A stretch of 64,000 nucleotides of DNA from Tenacibaculum adriaticum (GCF_008124875.1 NZ_VNIA01000003.1:310001-374000), one strand, 5' to 3'; positions 46,488 through 55,396 are shown, counted from the stretch's first letter. Translations and numbers: made by a program. The notes: generated from the letters alone by a model not told the origin.

Positions 46488-47675
46488 ATGTCATCAATAA
46501 TAGAAATTACAGATAAGTATGTATTTGATTTATTTACAAAACATTTACCTAATACATTTACCTATCATAATTACAAACATACAAAGCGTGTATTTCAAAG
46601 TACGAAAGAAATAATTGAAAACTCTAAAATTGATGCAAATGAGTCAGAAATTTTACTTTTAGCGTCACTTTTACATGATACAGGGTATATAAAGACAAGA
46701 AAAGGACACGAAGTAGAGAGTACAAAAATCGCTGTTGATTTTCTGAAATCTCAAAATATTAAAGAGAAGAAAATAGAAGCAATTTGTCAATGTATAATGG
46801 TTACTAAATTAGGAGCAGAGCCCAAAAGTGAATTAGAAAAAATTATTAAAGATGCTGATACTTCCCATTTTGGGAAAAAGTATTTTGCAGAGGTTAGTGA
46901 GCTATTTAGATTGGAATTAGAACTACAAAATATTAAAACATATTCTCCAAAAGAATGGTGTATAGAAAATATTAAAATGTTAAGTAAAAAGCATAAATAT
47001 TATACAGTTTACGCTAAGAAAAATTGGATAGAAAGAAAAGAAAAAAATTTAGAAAAACTGATTGAGTTTAAATTTAAACAACAATCTATAGCTCTTAAAG
47101 AGGAGCTAAAAGCTAAATATAAATCAAAATATAAAAGAGAAAGCTCAGAACGTGGTGTTCAGACGATGTTTAGAGTAGCATTGAGAAACCATATAAAATT
47201 AAGTGATATAGCTGATACTAAAGCAAACATCTTACTGTCTGTAAACGCTATTATTATTTCTTTAGTATTATCTAATCTAATTTCAAAATTAGATAATCCG
47301 TCAAATAGCTATATGATTATTCCGTCAGTAATTTTTATTATTTTTAGTGTGGCTTCTGTTATATTATCAATAATTGCTACCAAGCCAAATGTGACACGTG
47401 GTGAATTTACCAAAGAAGATGTGGAAAATAAAAAGGTAAATATTCTTTTTTTTGGGAACTTTCATAAAATGAGATTGGAAGAATTTGAATGGGCAATTGA
47501 AGAGATGTTAAAAGATAAAGATTACATTTATAGTAGTTTGAGTAAAGATTTATACTTTTTAGGTAAAGTGCTAAGTAGAAAATATAGAATTTTAAGAATT
47601 ACTTATACTATTTTTATGATAGGTATAGTGCTCTCTGTAATAGCATTTGCTGTTTCATTCAAAATGCAAAGTTAA
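46488..47675 (+). CDS. HD phosphohydrolase fused to Pycsar-effector-like membrane domain (DUF5706-like)
   Basis: 395 residues from ATG 46488 (MSSIIEITDKYVFDLF); a TTG at 46464 would add eight residues and is not needed. The HD domain keeps its metal ligands: His31 (HTKRV), His63-Asp64 (LLHDTGY), His74 and Asp122/Asp124 (KDADTSH). A lysine-rich linker leads to VQTMFRVALRNHIKLSDIADTKANILLSVNAI, the start of the PycTM-like domain, with membrane segments near 248-265, 275-296 and 371-391. Pycsar effectors disrupt the membrane on binding cCMP or cUMP; HD domains cleave cyclic or other nucleotides. No canonical PycC cyclase is adjacent, but two cyclase-like genes lie within 3.2 kb. The fusion is common in flavobacteria, so a housekeeping role is possible. 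Confidence 0.85.
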   Translation: MSSIIEITDKYVFDLFTKHLPNTFTYHNYKHTKRVFQSTKEIIENSKIDANESEILLLASLLHDTGYIKTRKGHEVESTKIAVDFLKSQNIKEKKIEAICQCIMVTKLGAEPKSELEKIIKDADTSHFGKKYFAEVSELFRLELELQNIKTYSPKEWCIENIKMLSKKHKYYTVYAKKNWIERKEKNLEKLIEFKFKQQSIALKEELKAKYKSKYKRESSERGVQTMFRVALRNHIKLSDIADTKANILLSVNAIIISLVLSNLISKLDNPSNSYMIIPSVIFIIFSVASVILSIIATKPNVTRGEFTKEDVENKKVNILFFGNFHKMRLEEFEWAIEEMLKDKDYIYSSLSKDLYFLGKVLSRKYRILRITYTIFMIGIVLSVIAFAVSFKMQS

Positions 47676-48062
47676 AAGCCAGCTTTCTCAAATAAAAAGT
47701 ATTTTTTTCTTTAAAATAAAGTGCTCTCGCATATTATGGAGTAAAATAACACAATATTTAATAAAAAAGAATAGAATTATAAAATGTATCTTTTGAAGAC
47801 ATATTAAAACTTCCTGTTTTATGATTTTAATTTGAACACAACGCTAGTATTTTATCCTATCAAATCTAATAGCAATATAATATATGTTAGGTTTTTATAT
47901 GTATAAGAGATTCATTATAAAATTATTAGATGCTTAAATATGTGTAAATTTTAATTTTCATGTAGCTTATGAGTTAACATGAGATTTATTAGAGTTAAGC
48001 AACTCTGTTTTTCTGAAATATTTTTAATGCAAGTAAAGCTAAATGCATAAAGGGTAACTAAA
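47676..48062. other. Gene-free region upstream of the MscS gene
   Basis: No coding frame. It holds the repeat motif at 47963-47998. No rho-independent terminator is clear after the HD gene. The rest is AT-rich and shows nothing else. Confidence 0.5.
47963..47998. promoter_or_regulatory. Shared regulatory motif, MscS copy
   Basis: TAGCTT, two bases, GAGTTAACAT (47971-47980), spacer GAGATTTATTA, GAGTTAA (47992-47998). It aligns without gaps to 39433-39468 upstream of katE and ends 64 bases before the MscS start. Confidence 0.55.
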
Positions 48063-48980
48063 ATGAATCAGGAAGTACAAGAAGTAAAAGAGTCGTTTCA
48101 AAGCCTAACCGATAAATTGGAGGGTTGGTCAGATAGTTTAATTAGAAACCTGCCAAACATTGGAGTTGCCCTTGTTGTATTAATAATTTCTTATTTTATT
48201 TCCAGGTCAGTTTATAAATTAACGTTTAAAATTTCAAAACGGCAGATTAAGCAAGTTTCAATTGCTCAATTGGTCTCACGAGCAGTTTCCATTATAATTG
48301 TTTTAATGGGATTGTTTTTAGCATTAGGAGCACTTAATCTTGGTAGAGCTTTGACAGGGTTGTTAACCGGTGCAGGAATTTCTGGTTTAGCCATCGGATT
48401 AGCTTTGCAGGGAACATTATCTAACACCATTTCGGGTATTGTATTATCCTTTAGAAAAAATGTAAGGATAGGAGACTGGATAGAAACCAATGGGTATGCA
48501 GGCGAAATAATTGATATTAATGTTAATTATTTTGTATTGAAGGAAGCCGATAATAATATGACAGTATTACCAAATAAAGTTATTTTAGAAAATCCTTTTA
48601 AGAATTATTCCTTAACTAGAAAAATGCGAATTACCGTAGATTGTGGAGTGAGTTATGATTCTGATTTAGAAAAGGTAGAGCAAGTTGTTAAGGAGACTGT
48701 TGCAAAATTTTATAATCAAAAAGAAATAGGAAAAGAGGTGGAATTTTATTATAAAGAATTTGGAGAGAGTTCTATAAATTTCATTGTGAGGTTTTGGGCA
48801 GATGCTGAAAATAGTTTACAAAGTTTAAAGATAAAAAGTAAAATTATAATAGAGATAAAGAAAGCTTTCGATAAAGAAGGATTTAATATTCCATTTCCAA
48901 TTAGAACGCTTCAATTTGAAAAAAAACTATCAGCAAGACACAAGCAAGATGTCCCAAACAAATCTTCAGTGAGAACCTGA
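48063..48980 (+). CDS. MscS family small-conductance mechanosensitive channel
   Basis: 305 residues with three membrane helices. The pore helix carries the Gly/Ala pattern GLLTGAGISGLAIGLALQGTLSNTISG (packing helix TM3), followed by the beta domain IRIGDWIETNGYAGEIIDIN-like segment (VRIGDWIE, GYAGEI) and the C-terminal cage (MRITVDCGVSYDSDLEKVEQVV). It opens on membrane tension to release solutes after osmotic downshock. No cyclic-nucleotide-binding domain is appended, unlike bCNG-type members. The upstream motif shared with katE suggests the same stress control. Confidence 0.94.
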   Translation: MNQEVQEVKESFQSLTDKLEGWSDSLIRNLPNIGVALVVLIISYFISRSVYKLTFKISKRQIKQVSIAQLVSRAVSIIIVLMGLFLALGALNLGRALTGLLTGAGISGLAIGLALQGTLSNTISGIVLSFRKNVRIGDWIETNGYAGEIIDINVNYFVLKEADNNMTVLPNKVILENPFKNYSLTRKMRITVDCGVSYDSDLEKVEQVVKETVAKFYNQKEIGKEVEFYYKEFGESSINFIVRFWADAENSLQSLKIKSKIIIEIKKAFDKEGFNIPFPIRTLQFEKKLSARHKQDVPNKSSVRT

Positions 48981-49073
48981 TTGTCAAACCTACTTATAAA
49001 AGAAGTGAAATATTAAATTTTCACAAAATGTTCTTACGATAAAAACTATCTTTATATTAAAAAATTAGTTTAT

Positions 49074-49670
49074 ATGAAACCAAAACCAATGTTGATTTGC
49101 ATACCAGATATTAGTGGTTTTACAGAGTTTATGAGTTCAACAGATATTGAATTGAGCTCGCAAGTAATTCCTGCACTTTTAAATAAAGTTATTTATTCCA
49201 ACACCATAGGGCTAAAGGTTTCTGAGATAGAAGGTGATGCCATACTATTTTATAAGGTTGGTAAATTACCCTTATTTAAAGACTTAATAGAACAATGTCG
49301 TTTGTTTTATATAGAATTTTATAAACAGCTTAAGTCACTAAATAAAGAATTTGAAGGAAAAATAGATGAGCTTCCTGAGGTTTTAGGGTTAAAAATCATT
49401 TTACATTATGGAGAACAAATAAGTGCTATACCTATTGGTAAGAACATAAAATTAATGGGGGAGGATGTTATAATTGCACACAGATTATTAAAAAACGATA
49501 TACCTTTTGAAGAGTATATTTTAATGTCGGAAAGTGTTTTAAGTCAATATGATCATAAAAAAATAGCACATAACTTTGGTTGGGGTAAACTGCAAGAAAT
49601 GGATACTAGATATAAGTATATAGGTGATATAAGCTATAAATTTATAGATTTGAAACCTTTGGTAAATTGA
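49074..49670 (+). CDS. DUF2652 protein, class III nucleotidyl cyclase-like fold
   Basis: 198 residues, nearly all one domain. By eye it aligns to class III cyclases: PDISGFTEFM holds metal ligand Asp12, SEIEGDAILFY holds Asp55, LKIILHYGEQ matches the RIGIHxGE strand, and GEDVIIAHRLL matches GxxVNxAxRL. Arg137 is kept, but the transition-state Asn is replaced by Ile133. The purine-selecting position before GD is Glu51, as in guanylate cyclases. Thus catalysis is possible but not certain. A TATCTTTA (49047-49054) near-match to the -7 consensus precedes it. It is convergent with another cyclase-like gene and 1.4 kb from the HD-Pycsar gene. Confidence 0.8.
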   Translation: MKPKPMLICIPDISGFTEFMSSTDIELSSQVIPALLNKVIYSNTIGLKVSEIEGDAILFYKVGKLPLFKDLIEQCRLFYIEFYKQLKSLNKEFEGKIDELPEVLGLKIILHYGEQISAIPIGKNIKLMGEDVIIAHRLLKNDIPFEEYILMSESVLSQYDHKKIAHNFGWGKLQEMDTRYKYIGDISYKFIDLKPLVN

Positions 49671-49700
49671 AGAAACAATATTATCATTGTGTGCCTCTTC

Positions 49701-50849
49701 TTATCTAATTTGTAATTTACTTTCATGTATAAATTTGGCAATCATTCTACCGCCTTCTGCACCATCTATAAAACGGATATGGCTTCTCTCTATATCTCTT
49801 ATGTAGCAAGAAATTATAGATGCGTCTGTAACTTTCAGACCATACACTATTTTTTTTTGAGACTCTAAGGTATCTAAAAAAATTTGAAAATTATTTATTT
49901 GTTTATCGTTTCCAGAAATAACAGCGCTTATAGAGCCATTTATAATTATGGAGTTATGTGCTTGTGTAATATTACAAAGATGACATTTTTGCTTATTAAC
50001 CAAATTAAAGTAAAATTTCCGAAGAATTATAGCAAATGGGGTGCCTAGTAGATACTTTATATCATATTTGGTAACTTTGGAGATTGTTTTAGGGTAAGTG
50101 TTTCTTTTTGAGATATCAACATGGGTTTTTATTTTCTTGGAGTTATCAAAAACATAATTAATTTCACCTATGATATTATTAAACACTTCAGCCTGCTTTG
50201 CTTCATCATTACAACTTATGAAGATACACATGACTTTTTTATGTTGATTCTTAGATTTTACTCTATTCCATTTATGTTGTGTTTTTACAAAATCTAAAGA
50301 TTTAATATTTTTATCCTTAACACAATAAGGTGTAAATTTTTTCTTAATTTCAGCTTTTGCGAATTTTAATCCATCTCCTAAAACAATAGGAGTTATGAGG
50401 TGTGTATTTTGTTTAAGTTTAGCGATACGTACTGTAACGCCGTTTGCATATACTTTTTCTAAAATAACGCTACCCACTTTTAAATTTAATTTCTGTGTTT
50501 TTTTTACATAAACAGCATATGTGTTTAACACAGAGATAATTTCAGTTAAAATTTTATCTGGAACAATAAAAGTAGCACCGTCGCCACCAACAAAGTATGG
50601 TATTTTTATAGAATCGTTTAGGGCTTTAATTTCGTTTAAGACTACAATAATACTTCCAGTTGTGGCAATGTTAATTTCATTGAGTTCTGCATCAGCAGCC
50701 TTTATTATATCACCTAAGTCTTCTAAATCTGCTACTACAACGTGCCAATTTTTAGGCACACTTACAAAAAGATTTTCTTCTCTTAGTAAATTCCTTAACG
50801 ATACTTCATGGCTGGGTAAATTATCGTAAAATTCTATTACATCCTTCAT
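49701..50849 (-). CDS. DUF3095 protein, cyclase-like N-terminal fold
   Basis: 382 residues. The N-terminal half has VVVADLEDLGDII (Asp41, Asp44), FVGGDGATFIVP (Asp90) and LNLKVGSVI, the two-Asp plus GGD hairpin pattern shared by class III cyclases and GGDEF domains. A middle region includes a CHLC motif (QKCHLCNITQ) and the C-terminus ends HIRFIDGAEGGRMIAKFIHESKLQ. Family members are of unknown function. Whether it makes a nucleotide second messenger is untested. It is convergent to DUF2652 with only 30 bases between the stops. Confidence 0.82.
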   Translation of the reverse strand: MKDVIEFYDNLPSHEVSLRNLLREENLFVSVPKNWHVVVADLEDLGDIIKAADAELNEINIATTGSIIVVLNEIKALNDSIKIPYFVGGDGATFIVPDKILTEIISVLNTYAVYVKKTQKLNLKVGSVILEKVYANGVTVRIAKLKQNTHLITPIVLGDGLKFAKAEIKKKFTPYCVKDKNIKSLDFVKTQHKWNRVKSKNQHKKVMCIFISCNDEAKQAEVFNNIIGEINYVFDNSKKIKTHVDISKRNTYPKTISKVTKYDIKYLLGTPFAIILRKFYFNLVNKQKCHLCNITQAHNSIIINGSISAVISGNDKQINNFQIFLDTLESQKKIVYGLKVTDASIISCYIRDIERSHIRFIDGAEGGRMIAKFIHESKLQIR

Positions 50850-50875
50850 AGCTTAAAGCAGTACAATTTTTATCA

Positions 50876-50883
50876 CAAAAGTA
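50876..50883 (-). promoter_or_regulatory. -7 element of the DUF3095 gene
   Basis: Minus strand TACTTTTG matches TAnnTTTG, 26 bases before the ATG at 50849. Confidence 0.45.
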
Positions 50884-51007
50884 AGCTATAAAAGGGATAA
50901 AATATTTAATTATTGTTTTTAAGCTTAAAACAATAAAAACATAACTAATTGCTGAAATTATATAAAATGCATTGAAAATTATGTAACCAAAATTTAAACT
51001 TACAAAA

Positions 51008-51015
51008 TAACTTTG
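51008..51015 (+). promoter_or_regulatory. Candidate -7 element upstream of the AI-2E-type transporter
   Basis: TAACTTTG matches TAnnTTTG but is 213 bases from the start codon. The overlapping inverted repeat (51000-51018) could be an operator. Confidence 0.3.
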
Positions 51016-51228
51016 TAAAATAATTTATAATCTAAAAACAATAAAAGAAGAACATTTAGAAAGTAAAGATTGAAATATAAAAAAAAGAATTAGGAGAAAG
51101 TATATAATATAACGACTCAAGATGGTATTGTCTAAAACTTCATACCTTCAATACTAAAATTATAAGTAGTTTTTTTGATTAACAAAACAAGATTAGTAAA
51201 TATAATATAAACAATAATTATTACAGTT

Positions 51229-52353
51229 ATGAATTCTAAACTAACAGTTTCGCATCGTTCATTGGCTCTTATAACGGTTATAGCTGTTGTTTTTATTTTG
51301 TATGTGCTAAAACCATTAATTATGCCTTTGTTGTTAGCAATGATATTAGGTGTAATGATTTTTCCAGTTCAAAAATATTTTGAAAAAAAATGGAGATGTG
51401 ATCGTTTATTTTCTACTATTTTTTCTATTTGCTTAATCTTTTCCATAACAGCCTTAATATTTTTAATTGTCTTTATTGAATTACAATATTTTGTAGATAG
51501 TGGAGAGGATTATTCTATTAAGATTTCGGCATTGTTTGATGAATTAATGAATTACTTAGTAGACATCTTTAGCATTAATAGGAATAAAATTGCTTATAGT
51601 GATAGTTTAGATTTAGGAAATTTATTAAAAGGAAACTCAGGAAAAGTAATGACGTTTATATTTGAATCAGGTTCATTTTTAAGTAATGCTGTTTTAATAC
51701 CTGTTTACTTATTTTTCTTTTTGTACTACAGACGTTTTTTTAGAGCCTTTACACATAAAGTATTTAAAAACAAGTCTCAGTCATTTATTAACACAATGAT
51801 TAATAAAGTTTACAGGGTGCAAAAAAATTATTTAGCAGGTCTTATAAAGGTAATGCTAATTGTAGGTATTTTGAATACAATAGCTTTACTTATCTTAGGC
51901 ATTGAGAAAGCTATTTTCTTTGGCTTCTTTGCGGCGCTTTTATTGTTAATACCTTATATAGGTATTATTATAGGGGCTCTATTACCCGCTGTTGTAGCTT
52001 TAGCAACAAAAGATAGTGCTTGGTATGCTTTTGGCGTAATTGCTATTTTTGGGTTTATTCAATTTTTAGAGGGTAATTTTATCACACCAAAAGTAACGGG
52101 ATCTGAAGTGAGCTTGAATTCGTTTGTGACTATTCTTTCCCTTATTGCTTTTGCAATGCTTTGGGGAATTTCAGGAATGATTGTCGCATTGCCCATAACC
52201 GCAACTATAAAAATTATTTTTGATAATACACCAGGTTTCGAACCTTATGGGTTTGTTATGGGGCAGCCTATAGATATTCATTTAAAAACAAAAGCAAGGC
52301 AACGTCTTAAAGTTTGGAAAAATATCCGTAAAAAAAAGCTTCTTCAACCATAA
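51229..52353 (+). CDS. AI-2E family transporter (PerM/TqsA-like)
   Basis: 374 residues with about eight hydrophobic segments. Features of the family: ALITVIAVVFILYVLKPLIMPLLLAMILG at the start, a soluble loop (about 85-140), and LLLIPYIGIIIGALLPAVVALAT plus GNFITPKVTGSEVSLNSFVTILSLI near the end. Members export autoinducer-2 or act as exporters and ion antiporters; no luxS-like context is present, so the substrate is unknown. It opens a block of envelope-stress genes. Weakly spaced from the next gene (83 bases). Confidence 0.9.
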   Translation: MNSKLTVSHRSLALITVIAVVFILYVLKPLIMPLLLAMILGVMIFPVQKYFEKKWRCDRLFSTIFSICLIFSITALIFLIVFIELQYFVDSGEDYSIKISALFDELMNYLVDIFSINRNKIAYSDSLDLGNLLKGNSGKVMTFIFESGSFLSNAVLIPVYLFFFLYYRRFFRAFTHKVFKNKSQSFINTMINKVYRVQKNYLAGLIKVMLIVGILNTIALLILGIEKAIFFGFFAALLLLIPYIGIIIGALLPAVVALATKDSAWYAFGVIAIFGFIQFLEGNFITPKVTGSEVSLNSFVTILSLIAFAMLWGISGMIVALPITATIKIIFDNTPGFEPYGFVMGQPIDIHLKTKARQRLKVWKNIRKKKLLQP

Positions 52354-52436
52354 CTCAATACATTCTATGTTTGTATACCATTTTTATGTTAGAGAAATAG
52401 TTTAAATTTACAAACAAAACTAAGCTAGTAAATAAT

Positions 52437-53000
52437 ATGAAATTATTTATAAAATTTGATTTTAATGCAGTATGTAGGCAAGTACTTAAAGAAACATTAG
52501 ACTTGTTAGATATAAAATATAATATTTTGGGTTTTGGTGAAGTAGAGATTTTAGAAAAATTATCTCCAGATAAATATGAAGCCTTAAATAAATCTCTAAA
52601 CAAATATAACATAGAAATTGTAGAAAATCAGAAAAGTATTTTAGTTCAAAAAATCAAAGATACTATTATAGATATGATTTTGAATGATGAGACTAAAGTA
52701 ACGATAAAGACATCAGCTTACTTAGCAAATACATTAGGACATAGTTATGGATATCTATCAAATTTGTTTTCAGAAGTTACCTATACTTCTATAGAAAATT
52801 TCATCATTCTTCAAAAAATAGAATACACAAAACAATTAATTATAAAAGGAAACTTAAGTTTAACTGAAATTGCATTTAAACTTAATTATTCTAGTGTTGC
52901 GCATTTAAGCACACAATTTAAAAATACAACAGGTATTACTCCTAGTGCATTTCAACGCATCATTACTAAACGTCGTCAAATACAACAAACTACTAATTAA
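52437..53000 (+). CDS. AraC-type helix-turn-helix protein (short)
   Basis: 187 residues: an N-terminal 75-residue region (MKLFIKFDFNAVCRQVLKETL) unlike cupin sensors, and a C-terminal AraC domain with TSAYLANTLGHSYGYLSNLFSEVTYTSIENF and LSLTEIAFKLNYSSVAHLSTQFKNTTGITPSAF helix-turn-helix units. It is 11 bases before a stand-alone response regulator and a histidine kinase, so the three form an operon. It may be the output regulator of that system. A role at the GAGTTAA direct repeats is possible but untested. Confidence 0.87.
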   Translation: MKLFIKFDFNAVCRQVLKETLDLLDIKYNILGFGEVEILEKLSPDKYEALNKSLNKYNIEIVENQKSILVQKIKDTIIDMILNDETKVTIKTSAYLANTLGHSYGYLSNLFSEVTYTSIENFIILQKIEYTKQLIIKGNLSLTEIAFKLNYSSVAHLSTQFKNTTGITPSAFQRIITKRRQIQQTTN

Positions 53001-53011
53001 TAGCATTCTAA

Positions 53012-53458
53012 ATGAACGAAGATTATATAGACATAATATTGGCAGACGATGATGAAGATGATCGTCTTTTTTTTACAGATGCATTCGAGGAGTTAAAAAT
53101 AACTACGAAAGTAAGCACATACAACGATGGTGTTTATTTAATGGATTATTTAAATAGTGAAGAAATTATTTTACCAAATGTATTATTTCTTGATTTAAAT
53201 ATGCCACGTAAGTCAGGAATGGAGTGTTTAAGAGAAATTAGGGCTAACGATAAATTTAAAGATATAGCTGTGGCTATTTATTCTACATCAGCTTCGGAAG
53301 AAGATATAGAAAAAACATTTGTTTATGGAGCAAATATTTACATTAAAAAACCAGATAATTTTAAGAAATTAAAAAAAGTATTATCTGAAGTGGTAACTAT
53401 TAACTGGCAATACCATACAAACGGTTTGAATAAAGAAATTTTTTTACTAAGACTATAA
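53012..53458 (+). CDS. Stand-alone response regulator (receiver domain only)
   Basis: 148 residues, one receiver domain: acidic pocket Asp12-Asp13-Asp14, phospho-acceptor Asp61 (LFLDLNMPRKSG), Ser/Thr in YSTSASEED and Lys in YIKKPDNF. There is no output domain. It lies 4 bases before the CHASE3 histidine kinase, its likely partner, and after the AraC gene. It probably signals through protein contacts, like CheY or Rcp1-type regulators. Confidence 0.93.
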   Translation: MNEDYIDIILADDDEDDRLFFTDAFEELKITTKVSTYNDGVYLMDYLNSEEIILPNVLFLDLNMPRKSGMECLREIRANDKFKDIAVAIYSTSASEEDIEKTFVYGANIYIKKPDNFKKLKKVLSEVVTINWQYHTNGLNKEIFLLRL

Positions 53459-53462
53459 AATT

Positions 53463-55253
53463 ATGCCATCAAGAATATATAAAGCACCTTGGTTTGTAAA
53501 AGCAGTATTCATAGTCTCCTTTTTTATTATATTTTTTGTGGCGGGCGTTACTTATAAAAATATGAGCAAGCTATCTGAATCCTTTGACTTAATAGAACAT
53601 AAATATGAATTAGGTGTAGAATTAGAGCAAATGATTTCTTATTTAAAAGATGCAGAGACTGGGCAAAGAGGTTTTATAATAACTCAAGACTCAACTTATT
53701 TAGAACCTTATTTTTCAGGTAGAGAAAATATTAATAATAGCTTTGCAGAATTAAAACAGCTTACAAAAGATAATGAAGAGCAAATTAAGTTTTTGAAAAA
53801 GCTGAATATTTTAATAGACAATCGTTTGGCAAATTTTGAAGAAGTAGAGCGATTTGTATTGAAGAAGAAAAACAATATAGATAGTCCCAATTTAATCCCT
53901 ATTTTTTTAGAAGGAAAACAACTGATGGATGACATTCGTGACAAGATCAAAATCATGATTGAACTCCAAAACAAACGATTAGAAGCGAGGCAAGAAGCAT
54001 ACGGTAATAATTTAGAGTTAACACCAATATTTTTATATTTAGTATTGCTGTTATCTTTATTGTTAATGATTGGTGCTTACTACAAGATAATTTCTAATCT
54101 TAAAAAATTAAAACAAACCAACAAGCAGTTAGAAATTTTTAAAGAATCTGCTAATCAATCAGAAATTGTAAGTAAGTATGGTAATTGGATTTGGAATATA
54201 GAGGAAGATACATTTATTTTTTCAGATAATTTGTATAGATTGTTGGGAGAAGAGCCTCAGTCATTTAAAGCTAGTGCAGCTAATTTTATTCAATTTGTGC
54301 ATCCAGAAGATAAAGAAAAATTAAGAAAACAAGTAGAGATGATGATGGAAGAAGAAAACTTACCTTACGTCTACTATCGAGTAATCCATAAAAACGGAAA
54401 CATAAGACACTTAAAATCCTATGGGAAAACGTTGGTAAACTCTGAAGGAGAAAAGAGACTTCTGGGTACCACAACAGACATTACTGATGAAATTGAAAAT
54501 TTTGTAAAACTAGAACAACGAAATTTTGAGTTAGAAAGAAATAATAAAGAGCTTTCTGCATTTAATCATGTTGCGAGTCATGACCTACAAGAGCCTTTAC
54601 GTAAGATACAAACTTTTTTATCACGTTTAGAAGATAAAGAAGAGAATAACTTATCTGAGTCTGGTCTTAAATATATGTCTAGAATTAAAAGTGCTGCAGC
54701 AAGAATGCGTTTATTAATTGATGATTTGTTACAGTTTTCAAGAACCAATAAAGCAGATAAAGTTTTCGAAACATCTAACATTTATTTACTATTAGAAGCA
54801 GCTAAACAAGATCTTGCTGAAGTAATTTCAGAAGAAAATGCGGTAATAGTTGCAGACACCTTTCCTGCTATGAATGTTATCCCGTTTCAGATACAACAAT
54901 TATTTGTTAACTTAATAGGGAACTCATTAAAATACAAAGCCAAAGATCGCTCTCCAGAAATTAAGATTACTTATGAAAAAGTAATGTCTTCAAAAGAGGC
55001 TGTTCTTATTAATGCAAAGGCTAATACCTATCATAAAATTATATTTAAAGATAATGGAATTGGTTTCGACAATGAATATGCAGAAAAAATTTTCATTCTT
55101 TTTAATAGATTGCATAATAGGCAAGAGTATTCAGGAACAGGGATAGGATTGTCAATTTGTAAAAAAATTGTAGAGAATCATCAAGGCTATATTTTTGCCG
55201 ATGGGCAACCAAGTATTGGAGCCACATTTATAATATATTTACCTTTTCTATAA
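53463..55253 (+). CDS. CHASE3-PAS sensor histidine kinase
   Basis: 596 residues. TM1 (about 14-33), a periplasmic CHASE3 four-helix domain (about 35-180; MISYLKDAETGQRGFIITQDSTYLEPY), TM2 (about 187-208), a PAS_3 domain (about 235-345; WIWNIEEDTFIFSDNLYRLLG, FVHPEDKEKL), HisKA with His373 (NHVASHDLQEPLRK) and an HATPase domain (LFVNLIGNSLKYKAKDRSPEI, IFKDNGIGFDNEYAEKIFILFNRL, GTGIGLSICKKIVENHQG). It senses an envelope signal and phosphorylates the receiver encoded just upstream. A terminator follows. Confidence 0.95.
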   Translation: MPSRIYKAPWFVKAVFIVSFFIIFFVAGVTYKNMSKLSESFDLIEHKYELGVELEQMISYLKDAETGQRGFIITQDSTYLEPYFSGRENINNSFAELKQLTKDNEEQIKFLKKLNILIDNRLANFEEVERFVLKKKNNIDSPNLIPIFLEGKQLMDDIRDKIKIMIELQNKRLEARQEAYGNNLELTPIFLYLVLLLSLLLMIGAYYKIISNLKKLKQTNKQLEIFKESANQSEIVSKYGNWIWNIEEDTFIFSDNLYRLLGEEPQSFKASAANFIQFVHPEDKEKLRKQVEMMMEEENLPYVYYRVIHKNGNIRHLKSYGKTLVNSEGEKRLLGTTTDITDEIENFVKLEQRNFELERNNKELSAFNHVASHDLQEPLRKIQTFLSRLEDKEENNLSESGLKYMSRIKSAAARMRLLIDDLLQFSRTNKADKVFETSNIYLLLEAAKQDLAEVISEENAVIVADTFPAMNVIPFQIQQLFVNLIGNSLKYKAKDRSPEIKITYEKVMSSKEAVLINAKANTYHKIIFKDNGIGFDNEYAEKIFILFNRLHNRQEYSGTGIGLSICKKIVENHQGYIFADGQPSIGATFIIYLPFL

Positions 55254-55274
55254 AAATAGGATTAAGATTATATG

Positions 55275-55308
55275 AAAAAACCTAAACAATTTAAGTTTAG
55301 GTTTTTTT
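55275..55308 (+). terminator. Terminator after the histidine kinase
   Basis: AAAAAACCTAAAC / GTTTAGGTTTTTT stem with a 7-base loop and a T-run. Confidence 0.9.
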
Positions 55309-55388
55309 ATTTTAAAAAAATAGTAAAAGTAGAAATCCTGTAAGAATAGTTCTAAATCTTATAAGACCAAACATAGGGTTTTATAATA

Positions 55389-55396
55389 CTTTTGTG
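55389..55396 (+). promoter_or_regulatory. Candidate -7 element of the DUF4142-YtxH stress gene group
   Basis: TACTTTTG matches TAnnTTTG, about 133 bases before the start at 55529. Confidence 0.4.

Larger units (their letters stand above)
50850..51228. other. Divergent intergenic region DUF3095 / AI-2E transporter
   Basis: No gene. It holds the DUF3095 promoter on the minus strand and, for the plus strand, TAACTTTG (51008-51015), which lies inside an inverted repeat TTACAAA-ATAAC-TTTGTAA (51000-51018). The final 200 bases before the transporter are AT-rich without clear signals. Confidence 0.5.

Noticed and set aside
46488..47675. Canonical Pycsar defence operon
   Set aside because: No typical PycC cyclase is adjacent to the effector and the surrounding genes are housekeeping or stress types, so only a looser link to the cyclase-like genes is proposed.
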